A stretch of DNA of 64,000 bases, from assembly GCF_008122505.1 (NCBI RefSeq), contig NZ_VSSB01000001.1:1162891-1226890 (forward strand). The letters run 5' to 3'. How positions within the stretch are numbered: position 1 is the first letter of the stretch; every line of letters starts with the position of its first letter. Shown piece after piece: positions 53,030 through 60,927 of this stretch. Position numbers and translations under genes: made by a program. The notes beneath the pieces are model-generated. The model was not told the DNA's origin, did not search any database, and saw only the letters and a program-made list of their open reading frames with translations. This DNA comes from Agromyces mariniharenae. GTDB lineage: Bacteria; Actinomycetota; Actinomycetes; Actinomycetales; Microbacteriaceae.

Positions 53030-54457
53030 ATGGGTTGGCTCAGACGGCTCTTCAGGCGGCACGACGGCCTCATTCCGGTGAACGAGGTCTTTACGCCGGG
53101 ATCGCCGGCAAAGCGTCTTTTCGTCGAGCGGACAAGAGAAGAGAAGCGGCTCAAGAGCGCCCTTAGTTCGGCCGGAATGCAGGTGATTCTTTTCGGAGAG
53201 TCCGGTGCCGGCAAATCAAGCCTCGCCGAGAAGGTTCTGGGCGAATTGAAGCGCAGGTACGTCGTCACCCGATGCACTTCAAAGACGACCTTTGAGCAAT
53301 TGATGGACTCCGGGTTCGACGAACTCGCATCCTTCACCACCGTCGAGAAGCGAACGAGCACCGACGTCGAACTTGGGGGCTCCACCACCTTGGGCGGGGG
53401 CAAGCTACCTGCGAGTCTCGGCGCGAAGGCGTCCTACAGGGCTGGGGAAGGTGAAACCGCTCGCCGAGTGGTCGATCCTCAGACCAGCCCAGCTGCACTC
53501 GCCAAGAGGTTCAAGAGCCGTGACTGCTCTTGGCTCATTGAGGATTTTCACAAGGTCCCCCAAGAGGTGCGAGATGGCTTCGCCGACGTACTCAAGATCT
53601 TTTCCGATACCGCTCACCCACGCACCGCAATCATCGTTCTCGGGGCACGTGAGACCAGCGACGACGTCGTCAACCTGCCCAGCGCAAACGTCACGAATAG
53701 AGTCGCACCTATCGAGCTCCGTCCGCTGACCGATACTGAGCTCGGGGAGCTTCTCGACGAAGGCGGCCGGCTCCTGAACGTCGACTTCAGCGAAGTAAGG
53801 GCGGACATCATTGCATCGTCGGCGGGCGTGGCCAGTGTCACCCACGGTCTCGCAAAAGCCTGCCTCGACCAGCTCGACATCGAGGTCAAGCAAAAGACGC
53901 TCTTCAAGGTATCGGCATCCGTGTGGGATGACGCCGCCACGGAGTATGTGGAAACGTACGCGGGTGGCGTGCGTGCTCAATTCACCAAGGCGCTGACCGA
54001 CAAGGGGACGAAGCAAAGCACATACAAGAACTACAAAGTGGTGGTGAGGGCTCTCGCAAGCTTCCCGGAACACGGTGCAACTCGAGGTGAGTTGCTGACG
54101 AAGATACGTGAAGTTCACCCCGATTACCCGGGCGGGAATCTCGATCTCTACCTTAGGAAGCTCGGCGAGGAGCCCAGGGGCGAAATCGTCAGGAAGACTG
54201 CTGAAGGCAAGTTCCGATTCGATCGCCCGCTTCAGCTGACCTACGCTCGCACCTGGTTCAAGCTCGGCGAAACGAGTGGTCTCTTCGCTGAAAAGCTCGA
54301 GCAATACGTACCAGCAGAGCGCGACACGGAGGTAGAAGGTCTAGACGCATTGATCGAGGAGTACGAGAAGGAGCACGCGAAGGACCACGCGGAGTACTTT
54401 GCCTGGCTCGCCGAGAACGGCGACGAGTACCCGGCCCCCCGAACAAGCCGCGATTAG
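53030..54457 (+). CDS. AAA/STAND-like P-loop ATPase with winged-helix C-terminus
   Basis: A 475-residue protein. Walker A GESGAGKSS is at residues 56-64, Walker B SWLIED at 167-172, and a sensor strand IIVLGARE at 201-208. The C-terminal part (about 315-400) is a winged-helix domain (YKNYKVVVRALASFPEHGATRGELL...GNLDLYLRKLGE). The tail is long, acidic and helical. This arrangement is like ORC/STAND-type ATPases that act as sensors or loaders. It lies 77 bases after the TIGR02391 gene in the same direction, with GGAG six bases before the ATG, and probably works with that protein. Confidence 0.75.
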   Translation: MGWLRRLFRRHDGLIPVNEVFTPGSPAKRLFVERTREEKRLKSALSSAGMQVILFGESGAGKSSLAEKVLGELKRRYVVTRCTSKTTFEQLMDSGFDELASFTTVEKRTSTDVELGGSTTLGGGKLPASLGAKASYRAGEGETARRVVDPQTSPAALAKRFKSRDCSWLIEDFHKVPQEVRDGFADVLKIFSDTAHPRTAIIVLGARETSDDVVNLPSANVTNRVAPIELRPLTDTELGELLDEGGRLLNVDFSEVRADIIASSAGVASVTHGLAKACLDQLDIEVKQKTLFKVSASVWDDAATEYVETYAGGVRAQFTKALTDKGTKQSTYKNYKVVVRALASFPEHGATRGELLTKIREVHPDYPGGNLDLYLRKLGEEPRGEIVRKTAEGKFRFDRPLQLTYARTWFKLGETSGLFAEKLEQYVPAERDTEVEGLDALIEEYEKEHAKDHAEYFAWLAENGDEYPAPRTSRD

Positions 54458-54980
54458 GGCCCATTACTTCCGTTGACCTTCGGCTAGTTGCTTGCTTCGC
54501 GCGTAGTCAACGTAGGTGTGCACCCGCTGCTCGTCGGGCGAGGCCTCGTGCTGTGGCGAATTCCGTTCGAGAATGCACGCGCATATATGACAACAGCGAT
54601 CATCCACATTGCATCCAATGGCTCGCATCCATCTCTCCTTCGGGGGCGCCAGCTTGCTCGACCTCGTCCGGGTGCACCACCGGATCTGGGCGAGGCCCAC
54701 CTGGACATCGGGCTTGGACAATACTCAGGAGGTAAGGGAGGCCGCTACGGAGTAATTCGGCGCGAGTCCCCTCGACCTTCTACATGGCTCACCTGGTCCT
54801 TCTCGGGCGCAGTTGCCGTCGATATTCGGAAGTGCATGGAATTCCGAGCTCGATCTATTCTTCGGCGCGCGATTCAAGCGGATCACTCCCACAGCAGTCA
54901 GCAACCCGCGTTGGGGGCATCATGCGGGAGGATCGAGGATATCGACAGACGCCCGTGCGCTGGGCTTGAGGGAGGCACAC
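54458..54980. other. 523-bp stretch without a convincing gene
   Basis: Reading frames here are short or compositionally poor. On the minus strand, the stretch ending EQRVHTYVDYARSKQLAEGQ (frame closing at 54464) looks like the genuine C-terminal end of some protein and may be a gene stump. A plus-strand 44-codon frame from 54618 is not recognised. The region is best read as decayed sequence between cargo genes. Confidence 0.4.
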
Positions 54981-55805
54981 ATGGATCTCATCGAGTTGGG
55001 TGCAGTAGTCGCAGATTTCTTTGAGGATGGTAAAGGTCCGTCGCATGACCAACTAGACCAGGCGTTCCGCCGCACCGAGCTCAGCGACGGAGATCCTGGA
55101 CCGGGAGGGCGTGCACGGGGTGGCGGGCCCGTGGGTAAGGTGAAGCGGGTCCGCGCAGTCTTCGTGTTTGCCACCGACCACAACCCTGCGGGCGGCTTGC
55201 AGTTGGCAAAGCAGTTAGTGGCTCTGCTTCGCGCCGATGGCGCGTTCAGCGCGAGCCGTGAATCGTTCGCCGGCGACGGCAAAGTCCTGCGCCTCCGCGA
55301 AGCATTCGATCGGCTTGGGTTCACGTTGGATTCGAACGGAGCCCTCAGGCCGAAGGTCATCGACAACCTGGCAGGCACGGAGCTTACCGATGCGCTGCGC
55401 AGCTACGTCGACCGCATCAACCTCAATCCGGATGACGCGCCGTTGCAGCTTGGCGCAGGCAAGGACTTGGACGAAGCCGCCGCCCGACATGTTCTCGAGC
55501 AAATGACGGGTAGTTATCCTGTCGGCGGGCGCGGTGCGAACTTCCCGTACACACTGACGCAAGCATTCACAGTGATTGGTTATGCGGTCCCGCCTGTAGT
55601 CGATCTCGATCCAGACCCGCACAGAGCTGTCCAGCAGTGTCTCTTCTTGTTGGCTGTGGAAGCGAACCGGCTCCGAAACGATGCCGGCACGGGCCATGGG
55701 CGCCCGTCTGGCCCACGACGGACGCAGCCGCTCACACCCGACGAGGCGCGGCTCGTCGCACGCGCCACTGCTTTGGTCGCTGGGGCGTTACTCGACGCTC
55801 TCTAG
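54981..55805 (+). CDS. Abortive-infection-type protein with Abi_C domain
   Basis: A 274-residue protein with GGAGG eight bases before the ATG at 54981. The first 60 or so residues are acidic and Gly-rich. Residues 130-274 match the Abi_C domain: helical segments around LTDALRSYVDRINL and DEAAARHVLEQM, then LFLLAVEANRLRNDAGTGHGR (residues 220-240) with the diagnostic R-N-x-(4)-G-H-G element, then a closing helix EARLVARATALVAGALLDAL. Abi_C proteins occur in phage-exclusion loci. The R-N-...-H pattern again recalls HEPN-like RNases. It is monocistronic and convergent with the next gene. Confidence 0.72.
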   Translation: MDLIELGAVVADFFEDGKGPSHDQLDQAFRRTELSDGDPGPGGRARGGGPVGKVKRVRAVFVFATDHNPAGGLQLAKQLVALLRADGAFSASRESFAGDGKVLRLREAFDRLGFTLDSNGALRPKVIDNLAGTELTDALRSYVDRINLNPDDAPLQLGAGKDLDEAAARHVLEQMTGSYPVGGRGANFPYTLTQAFTVIGYAVPPVVDLDPDPHRAVQQCLFLLAVEANRLRNDAGTGHGRPSGPRRTQPLTPDEARLVARATALVAGALLDAL

Positions 55806-55931
55806 CCAGAGAAAGTTCCACGGTGTCCGAGATGGTTATCTGCCGCCACCGACTGGTCAGCCAGCGGGCTCTAGAATCGCGGCGTAGTTCAGCTGCGGCG
55901 GTGGAGCTGCGACCCCGTGGTCGATAAGAGC

Positions 55932-57329
55932 TCAGAAGGATAGATCCGAGAATTGGAGTGTTTCGCCGTCGCCAAAGGTTGTGGGTCCTTTACCAATCGG
56001 CGGGACAGGCTCCGGCTCCGGCTCCGGCTCGTCTTTCTGCCAGTCGGTTCTGACCGCGACGATCAGTTCCCGGTCCTTCGCGGACTTCATCACTTTCTTG
56101 AAAGCCTTGGAACGCCCGGTCGTCGTTCCCACGAAGCCGCGAGTGATTAGCTGGGCGAACGCCGCCCTGCCGAGGTATTTCGTGTTGTCGTAGGTGATTC
56201 GGAACCCGCCCCTGGGGCCCGACTTCAGCGTGTCGTCCTCCAATGCGAGACGAAGCCAGTCCGCTGGAACGTGCATCCCTTTGAGCGTCCGATCATCGAT
56301 CTTGCGTCCAGCGTCGCCTCGAACGAACTTGAACCAGAACGGCGTCTCGAACGCTCTCCAATCTGCAGCCGACTTTGCACGCTCAAGACCGGCTGGCATG
56401 AGCGCAAGCTGCTTTACGATCTCGCTTCGCCGGCGATACCCCCACTCGTACTGTGTGACGCCTTCGTCCAAGTTGACTTTCTCGAGCCTCTTGTACTGGA
56501 CAAAAGTGAAGGCGTCGTGGACCTGATCCCAGTACAAGAGATCCACGCCTAGCTCCTCTTCGATCGGCTTTTTGTTGACCGACATCACGAGAAGTCGTTT
56601 CCTCCCCGATGGGTCTTCGAAGACCGCAAGGCTCGCGGCACGTTGCCGACCCGTGAGTTTGCCGTCGAAGCGTTGTAGGTCGAGGGGAAGGAGCTCCTCC
56701 TCCAAGTCCTGTTCGTACCCGGCGTTTATCACCGTCTCGAGGAGCGTCTCGTCGTCGCGTTCCGACGGCGGCGACGCGAACACGTCGGGTGGGAGCTCGA
56801 TGTCCGCCAGTTGAGCGGCGAGTTGGACGGCGTCTCGAGCTTCAACCCGCGACTGCTGCACATTCTCAGCGAATTCTCGTGGCGCCCCCAAGACCGACGC
56901 GAGCCACGGGCCGACACTGGTGTCGACTCTTTGGAGATATTCGATCAACCGTCGGCTTGTCGCCAAGTCGAGTGCCCGAGCGTAGTAAGAGTCTGGAACC
57001 TCACCAAGGAGAACAGGGCTCGCTTGAAAGTCAGCGAGTGGGATCGGAGTCACTAAACGCAGGATCGGCGCAAGCGTAGCTCGCACGGTCCCGCTCGCAA
57101 TGCCAGCTACCCCGCGCGTGATCGCAAGCGCGACGATGAACTCTCCCTCACCCAACTCTTCATCACCGACCTGCACGGCGACGCAAACCGATCCGACCAC
57201 GGGATGTGCTTCCTTAGCGAACGCCTCCGAGATACGAGTCGCGCCGGTATAGGTAATTCGGTTGGCACCCTTCGCGTGGAAGATATACATCGGCGTCTGC
57301 GGCAGCTGCGCAGCCACGTTGTCGGTCAT
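55932..57329 (-). CDS. Unassigned 465-residue protein, possible PD-(D/E)XK nuclease fold
   Basis: No family was recognised. The N-terminal 150 residues are beta-rich and hydrophobic (FIVALAITRGVAGIASG). Residues 243-285 read RKRLLVMSVNKKP, then EEELGVDLLYW, then FTFVQYKRLEK. The pattern Glu258/Asp263 ... Gln278-Tyr-Lys280 on successive strands is the order of a PD-(D/E)XK core with a Q-x-K variant. The C-terminal part is basic and ends with a Glu-Pro repeat and FGDGETLQFSDLSF. The ATG at 57329 lacks a ribosome site, and a stop lies five codons upstream. A TTAGAT element six bases before it would again give a leaderless transcript. Confidence 0.65.
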   Translation of the reverse strand: MTDNVAAQLPQTPMYIFHAKGANRITYTGATRISEAFAKEAHPVVGSVCVAVQVGDEELGEGEFIVALAITRGVAGIASGTVRATLAPILRLVTPIPLADFQASPVLLGEVPDSYYARALDLATSRRLIEYLQRVDTSVGPWLASVLGAPREFAENVQQSRVEARDAVQLAAQLADIELPPDVFASPPSERDDETLLETVINAGYEQDLEEELLPLDLQRFDGKLTGRQRAASLAVFEDPSGRKRLLVMSVNKKPIEEELGVDLLYWDQVHDAFTFVQYKRLEKVNLDEGVTQYEWGYRRRSEIVKQLALMPAGLERAKSAADWRAFETPFWFKFVRGDAGRKIDDRTLKGMHVPADWLRLALEDDTLKSGPRGGFRITYDNTKYLGRAAFAQLITRGFVGTTTGRSKAFKKVMKSAKDRELIVAVRTDWQKDEPEPEPEPVPPIGKGPTTFGDGETLQFSDLSF

Positions 57330-57689
57330 TGCGACATCTAATCAGAAGCCTCGCTCGTCTTGGCGGGAGCACAGGCAGTGGACACAGGGGACGCCGTCCG
57401 CCTTGGCGGCTAGGGAGGCCCTCACCAAGTCGATTTGGCCATCGGCCGATGTTCAGCGGCCTGCCCGCGTATGCGAGATCGATGTGCAGGTGGTTGCAGG
57501 TGTCCTCGAATTCGCGGAGGTTGCGGAGGGAGGGTGATGCCAGCGTCGGCGCGGCATTGCCCCTGGCCGACGCGTCCGCCGGCGGGCATGACCTGCTCGA
57601 GCATTGAAATGAGCCGGATCGATTCTGGGTCGGTGCCACTGAGGGTGCGCCCATCGAGGGCGTAAAGGTCGACGGCCTTTCCGCCGCGT
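57330..57689. other. 360-bp decayed stretch between the unassigned gene and the IS481 remnant
   Basis: No intact gene. On the minus strand, fragments such as KAVDLYALDGRTLSGTDPESIRLISMLEQ, and in another frame NLREFEDTCNHLHIDLAYAGRPL, look like coding sequence broken by frameshifts. They may be one former gene cut off by the IS insertion. I could not assign the family. Confidence 0.35.
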
Positions 57690-58402
57690 CGCCTGGGGTG
57701 AGACCTCGGAAGAGGCGATCGCCGTCGTGCAGAAGGGCGTCGCCGCGCACGGTGTCCCGCAGCGGCTGCTCAGCGACAACGGGGCGGCGCTGAACCCGTC
57801 GCGCCGTGGCGTGCTGGGACAGCTGGTCACCTACCTGCGCTCGCTCGGAGTCGAGCCGATCACCGGGAAACCGTACAAGCCGACCACGCAGGGCAAGAAC
57901 GAGAGATTCCACCGGACCCTGTTCCGGTACCTGAACAAGCAGCCCCTCGCCGACGCCCCTCGAGCAGCTCCAGACACAGGTCGACGACTTCGATCGCATC
58001 TACAACACCGAACGGCCGCACCAGGCGCTGCCCGGCCGGATCACCCCGCAGAACGCGTGGAACGTGACACCGAAGACCGATCCGCCCCGGCCCGTCACAC
58101 CGCAGATACCCCCGCCTGCGCCTTCGGAAGAAATCCGGGTCAAGCTGGTCGGGAACACCGGTGCCGTCGAGTTCCGCGGCATCCGATTCGGCATCGGCCG
58201 CGCCACCGCCGGCCAACGGGTCTGCGTCATGGACGCCGGGAACACCGTCATGGTCTTCGACCTCCGCGGCACCCTGATCATCGAGCACCCCTGGCCCAAG
58301 CCCGGAACCGAACACGTCAGCAACGGCGCCCCCGCGGACCAGCCCCTCGAACCCTCTAACGTCAGCGATGTCCTGATACATCAACTGCCAGAGATGTCCT
58401 GA
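57690..58402 (+). pseudogene. IS481 transposase, 5'-truncated and frameshifted
   Basis: The reading begins VAWGETSEEAIAVVQKGV, in the middle of the DDE domain. LLSDNGAALN holds the second Asp and GKPYKPTTQGKNERFHRT the Glu; the first Asp is lost with the 5' end. A one-base shift near 57955 moves the reading to LEQLQTQVDDFDRIYNTERPHQAL and the C-terminal beta domain (RGIRFGIGRATAGQRV), which ends at 58402. It cannot encode an active transposase. Confidence 0.8.
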
Positions 58403-58437
58403 TGCAGAACCGTCCAGGCATGTCCTGATACATCACA
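57690..58437 (+). mobile_element. Remnant of an IS481-family insertion sequence
   Basis: This is the right-hand part of an IS: a truncated transposase followed by the IS end. ATGTCCTGATACATCA-type repeats appear three times (from 58368, from 58394 and from 58420, the last ending ACATCACA). This matches the usual terminus of actinobacterial IS481 elements. The left end is missing. Confidence 0.75.
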
Positions 58438-58462
58438 CCGCCGCACTGGTGCGCTCGGCTTT

Positions 58463-58485
58463 GGCGTGCCCACATTTTGCCCACA
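58463..58485 (-). repeat. Second-type arm-like repeat, copy 2 (inverted)
   Basis: On the minus strand this reads TGTGGGCAAAATGTGGGCA plus CGCC, matching 50692-50712 with one mismatch over 21 bases. It is a tandem of TGTGGGCA, built like the TGTGGTCA arm repeats at the island ends. From 58486 to 58686 no gene is seen. Confidence 0.45.
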
Positions 58486-58686
58486 TTCGAGCGGACTGGA
58501 TGTACCTGCACGGTGATCAGAATCGCCTCAGTTGCCGCGTATTCATTGGGATTAGTGTTTCTCTCGAGCGATCTGCCGCGGTGCCCGTCGCGACTGAAAA
58601 TCGAAGGATCTGGGAGCGAGCCCTGGGCTCTCGCTAAACGTCGCGCGAATTCGCTTCGATCCATGCCAGTTGGTCGGGACCGGTCA

Positions 58687-59625
58687 TCAGGATCGAGGAC
58701 GTCGTCCCGCCACAATGTCGTCTACGACGGTTCTCACATAACCGCGGCGCGCTTCGGGTGTCGCGAGTGTTCGGGGGTGAATTCGCTCCTCGGGTGCAAG
58801 CCGTGGAAGCTGTTCACATTCGTGTATGAGTTCGTCGAGACCCATGAGTTCGTCCGTCGCCACCAGATCGAGGTCGCTGATTGCCCATTGCTGGGTGCCA
58901 ACTGGTGCAGTCGTAGTGACGAGGCGCGCAGCGGTGTCGAGACGATTCCACCCATGCGACTCGAACTGGCTCGTGAGCCAGCGACGCGCCTCCTCGAGGT
59001 CGATCTCCCGCCAGTCCCATATCGTGGCCCAAACATCGTCAGGGAGATCCAGCGGCTTCGTGTGCCCGTTCTCGTTGAACGCCTCCGCGATTAACGTTCC
59101 GTAGCGAGCCGAACCCGCGGGGTAGGCCGCCCGGCGGGCTTGGATGTCCGCCTCGGATCCGTAGAACGAATGGGTGCGGGCTTGACCGGTAAGGAGTGAC
59201 ACCAGGGAAAGGCCGGCGGGGCTGGCGGCGATCTTGTCCACGACGCGGACAACGGCCTCATCGGTTGGCGTAAGTTGCAAGTACAGGCGTACGCATAATC
59301 CCTCGACGCTGCGCCGCGGGCCAAAGAGATCGGGTCCGATCGGCACCTCCTTCATCTGCCCGGCCAGCCACAAGAGCAGCGCGTCCGCATCCTGGGGCGC
59401 TTGGGTTTGGTCGAACCTGCTTTCCAGCTTCCGGACGGCCAGGCGCGTGTTGTGACGGAGGGCGGAGGCGATTCGCTCTACGTTGTCGTCCGTCATTCCA
59501 ACCACAATGGCACGGTAACCAGCGTCAACCACGCTGTCGGGAATGTCGTCGGAAGGAACTTCGAGTGCGAAGTACCGGTCAAAGTAGTCCGGATTCGCGA
59601 TCTTCTTCACTAGATGTGGTTTCAC
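58687..59625 (-). CDS. KAP-family NTPase, C-terminal part (split by a frameshift)
   Basis: The frame from 59625 encodes VKKIANPDYFDRYFALEVPSDDIPDS and then a long helical region. The block with PDYFDRYF and VP-DDIPD is the conserved segment that directly follows the ATPase part in full-length KAP proteins. It overlaps the preceding frame by 47 bases in the +1 register, and its first residues look like mid-protein sequence. It is therefore the second half of one gene of about 745 residues. Whether it is made by re-initiation, programmed +1 shifting or not at all is unknown. Confidence 0.7.
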   Translation of the reverse strand: MKPHLVKKIANPDYFDRYFALEVPSDDIPDSVVDAGYRAIVVGMTDDNVERIASALRHNTRLAVRKLESRFDQTQAPQDADALLLWLAGQMKEVPIGPDLFGPRRSVEGLCVRLYLQLTPTDEAVVRVVDKIAASPAGLSLVSLLTGQARTHSFYGSEADIQARRAAYPAGSARYGTLIAEAFNENGHTKPLDLPDDVWATIWDWREIDLEEARRWLTSQFESHGWNRLDTAARLVTTTAPVGTQQWAISDLDLVATDELMGLDELIHECEQLPRLAPEERIHPRTLATPEARRGYVRTVVDDIVAGRRPRS

Positions 59626-60913
59626 CAGGGAACGTGTTCGCGCCGCTTACGATCGCGTTGTATCGCGGAAACAGCTTGGCCAGCACACCGCTAACCGCGC
59701 CCGATGACCCCGGGACAACCACAGATTCCTTGATGAGCTTCTCCCACGCGTCGGTAAGATCCCGTGGGCTCTTGTCTTTGGCAACGATGGCCGAGAAGAC
59801 GGATCCGACGTAGCCGGTAAGCGTCTCTTTCTCACGTGGAAGAGCCGCGAAGAATTGCGGGGCCATCACCTTGATCCAGGTGAACAAAAGAAAGTCCGCA
59901 GCATCAACCTCCTCCGACAATGCCGGGTACAGAGACTCCACCTGAGCCACGTAGCGCTTCAGCATCCGAGGCGTCCGCATCTGTCCTTGGACATGCATCT
60001 GCCAGTTTGTGGCGAATTCGCCTTCTTGGCGCTGGTCCATCTGCAGTCCAATCGAGCGGACCATCTCTTCTAGCGCCGCGTCCGTCAGCGCGTCGATCTG
60101 AGATGACCTGAGGGGAGGCACGTCCAGCCGCAGTTGGACCATCTTCTCAAGATAAGCGCCGGCACGATGAGCTTGATCCAGCCCAACCAATCCGGTGCGG
60201 CGAAGGACGTCCAGCAGCGTGTCCTCGTCGTATGCGATGAGGTAGTGCACGTACGGAAGACGCCCGACTAGCCTGATCATCTTGAATACGAGCAGCAACT
60301 CGTCGGGCGATAAACGGTCCAAGTCATCGAGAATGATAAGTACCGGATGAGCGCTCTCCGAAAGCAGCAGCTTTTCAAGAACCGCCTGTTGCCGTGCAAC
60401 CGATTGATCGGGACCGATCAGGTCGGCCGCTCCTCGCAACACGCCTGATACATCTACGCCGACGATGCTGCCAGCCACGCCCAACGGAGCGATAGCGCGC
60501 CCGAATGATTGGAGCGTCGACCGAATCTTCCTCGCACGCCTCCCGCCAGCCGACGCAACGGCATCGAACAGTGTGCTCAAGAAACCCCACTGGAGCGATG
60601 GAAGATCCTGAAAGTACCAAGGGTTAAATTCAACAACCTTCCACGACGGGATTCCGACGGCCTTCCCAGGATCCGACTTCGGCGAGTTCCCCTCCGTTGC
60701 AGCCTCCAGTCGAGACGCAACCATGTGAATCAAGCTGGTCTTTCCGGATCCCCACGCGCCCACGAGACCAACCACAGTCGACGCGCGCTGGCGCCGTACT
60801 ACTCGGAGAGCGTCGACTACTACGTTCGCGAACGCGTCCCGTCCCAAGAGGTCTGGTGCCGCCGCCGAGCCGTCGATCGGGTCATCCGAGAAGCCGCCAT
60901 TCGAATCCGCCAC
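59579..60913 (-). CDS. KAP-family P-loop NTPase, N-terminal part (split by a frameshift)
   Basis: A 444-codon frame with GTG start at 60913. Walker A is VGAWGSGKTSLI (about residues 49-60), then the KAP-specific EFNPWYFQDLPSLQWGF, Walker B PVLIILDDLDRLSPDE (about 192-207) and the LIAYDE motif. These define the KAP family of membrane-associated STAND-type NTPases. The frame ends in aberrant residues (FPGETTSSEEDRESGLL) just where the family continues into the block now encoded in the +1 frame (58687-59625). It starts 14 bases after the coiled-coil gene and is probably co-transcribed with it. A mutation, a programmed shift or a read error could explain the split. Confidence 0.8.
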   Translation of the reverse strand: MADSNGGFSDDPIDGSAAAPDLLGRDAFANVVVDALRVVRRQRASTVVGLVGAWGSGKTSLIHMVASRLEAATEGNSPKSDPGKAVGIPSWKVVEFNPWYFQDLPSLQWGFLSTLFDAVASAGGRRARKIRSTLQSFGRAIAPLGVAGSIVGVDVSGVLRGAADLIGPDQSVARQQAVLEKLLLSESAHPVLIILDDLDRLSPDELLLVFKMIRLVGRLPYVHYLIAYDEDTLLDVLRRTGLVGLDQAHRAGAYLEKMVQLRLDVPPLRSSQIDALTDAALEEMVRSIGLQMDQRQEGEFATNWQMHVQGQMRTPRMLKRYVAQVESLYPALSEEVDAADFLLFTWIKVMAPQFFAALPREKETLTGYVGSVFSAIVAKDKSPRDLTDAWEKLIKESVVVPGSSGAVSGVLAKLFPRYNAIVSGANTFPGETTSSEEDRESGLL

Positions 60914-60927
60914 AAGACGAGTCTGGT

